Assembly: GCA_026706165.1 (NCBI GenBank)
Contig: JAPOZF010000418.1
Coordinates: 1-9,506 of the forward strand
Length of the DNA stretch: 9,506 nucleotides
DNA from: Gemmatimonadota bacterium
GTDB taxonomy: Bacteria; Latescibacterota; UBA2968; UBA8231
Direction of reading: 5' to 3'
In this document: positions 5,633 to 9,506 of the stretch, one piece after another
Layout of the letters: each line of letters opens with the position of its first letter
Numbering within the stretch: position 1 is the stretch's first letter
Program-made: the position numbers and the translations under genes
Notes under the pieces: model-generated
The model's database searches: none
The model's input: the letters and a program-made list of their open reading frames with translations, nothing else
What the model was told of the DNA's origin: nothing

Positions 5633-8182
5633 GTGCAACGGGTTTTTCCGGGTCTCGCCGTCGCCGCAGCCCTCGCCGTACTGCCGGGGGCCGGCCCCGG
5701 CCAGTGCCAGCTCACCAGCCTGCGCATCCCCGGCGACATCGAGTGGAAGCGGGCCCAGCAGATTCCCTTCAACCCGGGGGGCTTCTTCGAAAGCGTCGAC
5801 TTCAAGATCGAGGACGGAATCGCTCCCCTCGACACGGCGCGCTGGGTTCCACTCCCCGCCGTCCCCGACTCGATCGTCTCCGCCTCCGACTTCGGATTTG
5901 CCGACCGCCGGCTCTTCGACGCCTTCACCCGGCACGTGTCGCGCGACCGCGTTCTGGCGCGGACCGAGGTGGTCGAGGAGGGGGCCGTCATCGTCGAGGC
6001 GGGAGGTCTGCTGCTGTCCCCGAAAGAGGACTTTCCCCGCACCGTGGCCGGGGTTCGCCGGTTCCGGGCGGCCGGCATCGACAGCCTGCGCGCCATGGTC
6101 AACCTGGCGAATGCCGTCCTCGTCCCGATCGATCCCCAGCTTCTCTTCAGCAACTGGCTGCGCTCCCCGACGATATACGAGACCCAGCTGACCAAGGGCC
6201 AGGAACAGGCCCTTCTCGAGGCGCTGATCGACGCGGACCCCGACAACTCCTTCCGCCGGGTGGACGGCCAGAACCGCCCGGTGCGGAAGCGCTCCGTCGT
6301 CGTCATCATGGACCTCACGCGCCGTTTCCCGGTCGGCATGGTGCGCTTCTATCCCCGGGTGGAGGAAAACCCGCTCCCCATCGCAGGATACAAGCTCGAG
6401 GTCCACGACGGGGTCACCGTGAAGCGGGGGAAGGGGGAACGGATCGCCGAGCGGGATTTCCTCGGCTTCGGCGGGGGTGCGGAAGCGTCGGCGGGAACGG
6501 TGCCGGTGTTCGAGCAGCTGATAATCGACCAGAGCAATACCGAGGACACGGTGGCGGTCCGCTTCGACGAGCCGGAATACCTTCAGCAGTTCAAGTTCCG
6601 TTCCCTGACCGGCCTCGACTTCGACATCGCCGAGTTCGAGGTCTTCAACGAGGGGTTCACCCCGAAGGCCGTCTACCTCGGGAAACCGCTTCCGGTCGAT
6701 CCGGCCGGGATCGATGCCATGCTGCGTTACCTGGGCGGCGATCTCTCCCTGCGGGCGGAGCTCGACCTGTTGCAGGGCGGCACCCTCGGCCGCGTTTCCT
6801 GGGACGAGGAGAAGATCGGCGACCCCTCGGCGTCGTCGGCAGCCGTCAGCATGCAGACCGGGTTCACCCCCGAGCCGTGGATCCCGATCCGCCTCAACCG
6901 CAACGGCGACGCCGTCGAGTGGCGCCCGGACGCCGAGGTCGTGGACCGGCGCGCCGGCAGCCCCGGCCGCGGAGATCTCGTCAACCTCGACGATCCGCTG
7001 CTGCGGGCCGGGGCCCGGGACATCTGGAACGCCCTTTCCGACGGGGAGCGCCTCGTCGCCCGCACGACCTTTCCCGAGTACAACGACCCGGCGGTCGTAC
7101 CGGTCGCCAACAAGCGGACCCGTGCCGGGGAAGTGCTGCCGATTCTGCCCGATCCCCTGTTCTGGAGCGGATTCCAGCCCCTGGTGAACGGAGAGCGGGC
7201 GCAGCTTCCCGGAGAGCGTCCCTTCTTCCAACTCCGGGTCGACTTCACCAGCTCCGCCCCGGGGGCGGCCACCGTCATACGCAACCTGCGCATCGAGCAG
7301 CTGCTGCCGCCCCTGCTGCGCGAGGTGCGGGCCGAGATCGTGCCGGCAACGGAGGTGACGGCAGGTATCGACACCCTGTTCACCTACGCGCTGCGGCCCC
7401 GGTTGCGGCCGGGCGACCCGGGTTTCAACCGCATCCGCATCCCCACGCCGACGCGGATATCCCGGGTCCGGAGCGTCCGCTTCGCCTACGGCCTCGACGG
7501 CGTCGAACGCTCGCAAGAGGTCGCGTTCGAGACCGTGGCGAGCGAGGAGGACCTGTTCGTCCTCGGCGTTCCCAGGGTGGAGCCCTCGATTGCTGCCGGG
7601 GACTCCCTGGTGGTTCTGATCGAGTTCCGCGCCCGCGTCCTCGACGTCAAGACCGATTTTACCGGGCACGTCTTCCTCGACACCCTCGGCGCCGCCGAGG
7701 GAACCGATTACGGCGGCATCATCACCCTGGTCGGCGGCGCCGCCGACACCCTGGCGACCATCCTGCCGCAGCGGGTCATGGCGGGGGATGTCCTGTCCTT
7801 TCCCGGGGACCTGTCCGACCGCAATTCCCTGGCGGTGGTTACGAGCGTCGCACAGCCGGTCGAGGAGGTGATCTCGCGGGTCGGGATCGCCCCGAATCCC
7901 TTCACTCCGAACGGGGACGGAATCAACGACTCGGCGGCCATCACCTTCGACGTCCTGCGCGTGGTCGAGTCGGTACCGGTGACCACCGAGCTGTTCGACC
8001 TTTCGGGACGGCTGATCCGCAAATGGGACGCGGAGCGCACCGTCGGCAGCTTTTCCGAGACCTGGGACGGCAGCGGGGCGGACGGCCGGCTGGTGCCGCC
8101 GGGACTCTATCTGCTCAAGCTGAAGAGCGCGACCGACAGCGGCGTCTTCGGGTCCACCCTGACGGTGTCGGTCGTCTACTGA
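5633..8182 (+). CDS. Large exported protein with discoidin-like module and C-terminal FlgD-Ig type domain
   Basis: This is a protein of 849 residues starting at GTG. The N-terminus is a signal peptide (residues 1 to about 25, Ala/Leu core, ending GPGQCQ; the Cys lacks a proper lipobox). Residues ~195-345 look like a discoidin (F5/8 type C-like) module: LIDADPDNSFRR, then VVVIMDLTRRFPVGMVRFYPR-type strands, then FRSLTGLDFDIAEFEVF. Residues ~345-750 contain further beta-rich sequence with repeated RIEQLLPPLLREVRAEI-like strands that I cannot assign. Residues ~750-849 form a FlgD-Ig/gliding-associated C-terminal type domain, with PNPFTPNGDGIND, LFDLSGRLIRKW, ETWDGSGADG and PPGLYLLKLK. This domain type is usual at the end of secreted proteins of Bacteroidota and other FCB phyla and can act in sorting or anchoring. 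The protein is probably cell-surface or released, with unknown ligand. It shares an operon with the gene 26 bases downstream. Confidence 0.9.
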   Translation: MQRVFPGLAVAAALAVLPGAGPGQCQLTSLRIPGDIEWKRAQQIPFNPGGFFESVDFKIEDGIAPLDTARWVPLPAVPDSIVSASDFGFADRRLFDAFTRHVSRDRVLARTEVVEEGAVIVEAGGLLLSPKEDFPRTVAGVRRFRAAGIDSLRAMVNLANAVLVPIDPQLLFSNWLRSPTIYETQLTKGQEQALLEALIDADPDNSFRRVDGQNRPVRKRSVVVIMDLTRRFPVGMVRFYPRVEENPLPIAGYKLEVHDGVTVKRGKGERIAERDFLGFGGGAEASAGTVPVFEQLIIDQSNTEDTVAVRFDEPEYLQQFKFRSLTGLDFDIAEFEVFNEGFTPKAVYLGKPLPVDPAGIDAMLRYLGGDLSLRAELDLLQGGTLGRVSWDEEKIGDPSASSAAVSMQTGFTPEPWIPIRLNRNGDAVEWRPDAEVVDRRAGSPGRGDLVNLDDPLLRAGARDIWNALSDGERLVARTTFPEYNDPAVVPVANKRTRAGEVLPILPDPLFWSGFQPLVNGERAQLPGERPFFQLRVDFTSSAPGAATVIRNLRIEQLLPPLLREVRAEIVPATEVTAGIDTLFTYALRPRLRPGDPGFNRIRIPTPTRISRVRSVRFAYGLDGVERSQEVAFETVASEEDLFVLGVPRVEPSIAAGDSLVVLIEFRARVLDVKTDFTGHVFLDTLGAAEGTDYGGIITLVGGAADTLATILPQRVMAGDVLSFPGDLSDRNSLAVVTSVAQPVEEVISRVGIAPNPFTPNGDGINDSAAITFDVLRVVESVPVTTELFDLSGRLIRKWDAERTVGSFSETWDGSGADGRLVPPGLYLLKLKSATDSGVFGSTLTVSVVY

Positions 8183-8195
8183 AGGCAGGTGGAGT

Positions 8196-8203
8196 GGAGG
8201 GAG
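8196..8203 (+). promoter_or_regulatory. Ribosome binding site for the downstream discoidin-like gene
   Basis: GGAGGGAG precedes ATG 8209. It lies in the 26-base gap after the upstream stop, so the second gene has its own strong initiation signal within the operon. Confidence 0.8.
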
Positions 8204-8208
8204 TAAAG

Positions 8209-9506
8209 ATGAGAAGACTGCTGGCCGCCGCGGCGATCGCCACTGCTCTGGCCACGGAGGCGCCGGCGCAGACCGGGGGGGCGATCGAGATCGACGAGAC
8301 GGGCCGGCGGATCGTCGTCGACCGGGACACCCACTGGCGCAGCTGGGTGTACCAGAACAACCTGGTCCGGGACGTGCGCGCGCCGATGGACTCGACCGGC
8401 CTGTTCGACTTCTCCGAGGGCGTCGTGCCCCGCTACTTCCCGGCGGTCAGGAACTACGTCCTCGACCGGGAGGAGTTCAGCTTCGTCGACAACGTGCGCT
8501 TCCGCGGGCAGACGGTGACGGTCACCGGTCAGATCACCGCCCTGTCCAACGACGCGCTGGCAGGGCGCGTCGGCGACGGAGACCTGACGACCTTCTGGGA
8601 GCCGTCCAGCGCCGACTTCAACGCCGAGGGGCTGCGCAACTGGCAGCTCCTCGTCGACCTCGGGCGGGTGGTGTTCGCCGACAGCATCGTCGTCCACTTC
8701 CCCCCCGCCGGAACCGGGGAAGACCTCGGCGACGCCCCCAAACTGTTCACCGTCGAGGTGTCGATGGGAATACAGGCCGGGGACAGGGAGTACCACTTCG
8801 ACGTCGTCGGCAGACAGTCGGTGTCCGGAAGCCAGCGCCGTTTCGTCTTCCCCCTGAAACCCCTCGACCAGGCCGACGCCGACCTCGACGGGGAGCCCGA
8901 CTTCGAGGGAACCTTCGTGCACTTCGTCCGGCTGGCCGTCTTCGACAGCGACCTCGATGCCGCCGAGCTGATCGGCGAAGGGGAAAGCGGGCGCGAGGCC
9001 TACGAGGCCCTGGCACCCGAGCGGCGGGGCATGCGCATCTTCCAGCGGCGGACCGCAGGCGACTTCGTCAAGCGCATCGATCCCCTGCTCGGGGACGGCG
9101 GGGACACCCTGCAGACCGCCGAAGAGACCTACCTCTCCCTTCCCGATCCGGAACGGGGCCCGATCCAGTACTTCAAGCGGGAGCTGCCGCGGGTATCGGA
9201 GATCGAGGTCATCGGCCGCGGACCGAACCTCGCGTACCGGCCACAGCGCCGCGCCGGGGCCGCTTACGAGGACGGCGGCAAGGGCGCCCCCCTCAACGCC
9301 GTCGACGGGGTCTACCTGACCAACTGGAACGGCAACGCCTGGGACCTGTCGTTCTCGAGCGGATTCGCCGGCCACGGAGATCTCGTGTTCGGCACCATGT
9401 GGCTCGATCTCGGGGCGACTTTCTGGATCGACCGCATCCTGCTCGGCATGGTGCCGGTCCGCGAAACGGAGGCCGGGGGGGGCCTCTTCGGCTGGTACCT
9501 CGACGG
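8209..9506 (+). CDS. Exported protein with two discoidin-like modules (runs off right edge)
   Basis: The first 432 residues are present and the C-terminus lies outside the window. A signal peptide covers residues 1-20 (RR start, Ala/Leu core, cleavage near APA|Q). Residues ~30-75 hold an aromatic-rich segment (HWRSWVYQNN, RYFPAVRNYV). A first discoidin-like (F5/8 type C-like) module spans about 100-230, with GDGDLTTFWEP near 122 and LLVDLGRVVFADSIVVHFP near 147. A second begins near 350, with NAVDGVYLTNWNG near 362 and MWLDLGATFWIDRILLG near 397. The pattern of a DG-T-x-W loop followed by a DLG strand is the usual one for this fold. An Asp-rich loop, DQADADLDGEPDFEG, near 222-236 could bind calcium. 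Ligand and function are unknown. It follows the 849-residue gene by 26 bases in one operon, and both carry the same kind of module, suggesting a shared complex or target. Confidence 0.88.
   Translation, partial: MRRLLAAAAIATALATEAPAQTGGAIEIDETGRRIVVDRDTHWRSWVYQNNLVRDVRAPMDSTGLFDFSEGVVPRYFPAVRNYVLDREEFSFVDNVRFRGQTVTVTGQITALSNDALAGRVGDGDLTTFWEPSSADFNAEGLRNWQLLVDLGRVVFADSIVVHFPPAGTGEDLGDAPKLFTVEVSMGIQAGDREYHFDVVGRQSVSGSQRRFVFPLKPLDQADADLDGEPDFEGTFVHFVRLAVFDSDLDAAELIGEGESGREAYEALAPERRGMRIFQRRTAGDFVKRIDPLLGDGGDTLQTAEETYLSLPDPERGPIQYFKRELPRVSEIEVIGRGPNLAYRPQRRAGAAYEDGGKGAPLNAVDGVYLTNWNGNAWDLSFSSGFAGHGDLVFGTMWLDLGATFWIDRILLGMVPVRETEAGGGLFGWYLD

Noticed and set aside
5549..7669. 706-codon minus-strand open frame opposite the 849-residue protein
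   Set aside because: The plus strand has signal peptide, ribosome binding site and recognisable C-terminal domain. The minus frame has none and would start inside coding sequence.
7684..7747. Two strong hairpin-forming sequences, including an 18-bp palindrome at 7730-7747
   Set aside because: Both lie inside the coding region of the 849-residue protein and are explained by runs of Gly/Ala/Asp codons in GC-rich DNA, with no T tract or gene boundary nearby.
8176..9375. 399-codon minus-strand open frame opposite the last gene
   Set aside because: The opposite strand carries a strong ribosome binding site, signal peptide and discoidin-like motifs. The minus frame has shadow composition.

Overview
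The window is GC-rich bacterial DNA, probably from an uncultured marine or sediment lineage of the FCB group. The best guess is Candidatus Latescibacterota or a close relative. This rests on my memory of the protein families and not on a marker gene: large secreted proteins with Asp-rich tails, discoidin-like and CBM9-like surface proteins, a FlgD-Ig type C-terminal domain, an ASPIC/FG-GAP remnant and a DUF6785-like polytopic membrane protein. No rRNA, tRNA, CRISPR array, transposase or phage gene was found.

Layout. (1) Positions 1-1769, minus strand: the N-terminal ~589 residues of a very large exported protein that runs off the left edge. It has no in-frame ATG for its first ~430 codons and appears to start at CTG behind a good ribosome binding site. 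(2) Positions 1770-1991: a divergent, comparatively AT-rich spacer with a repeated GAAATC/GATTTC motif. (3) Positions 1992-2449, plus: the 5' remnant of an ASPIC/FG-GAP (VCBS-like) secreted protein, with a one-base frameshift in a G run and a sharp truncation. (4) Positions 2454-4421, plus: an intact polytopic membrane protein of about 13-14 segments, starting a few bases after the remnant ends. (5) Positions 4547-5485, plus: a secreted ~312-residue CBM9/DOMON-like beta-sandwich protein with its own candidate promoter, followed by a hairpin terminator at 5581-5605. (6) Positions 5633-8182 and 8209 to the right edge, plus: a two-gene operon of large exported proteins with discoidin-like (F5/8 type C-like) modules. 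The first ends in a FlgD-Ig/gliding-associated type domain and the second runs off the right edge.

How the genes may work together. All six loci encode exported or membrane proteins and no cytoplasmic enzyme is present, so this is an envelope and surface-interaction region. The membrane protein and the CBM9-like protein could form a capture-and-uptake pair. The two discoidin-like proteins are very likely co-expressed and may act together at the cell surface or on extracellular glycans. These functional links come from gene order and domain type only. The long open frames lying antisense or out of frame to these genes are GC-driven shadows and are not annotated.
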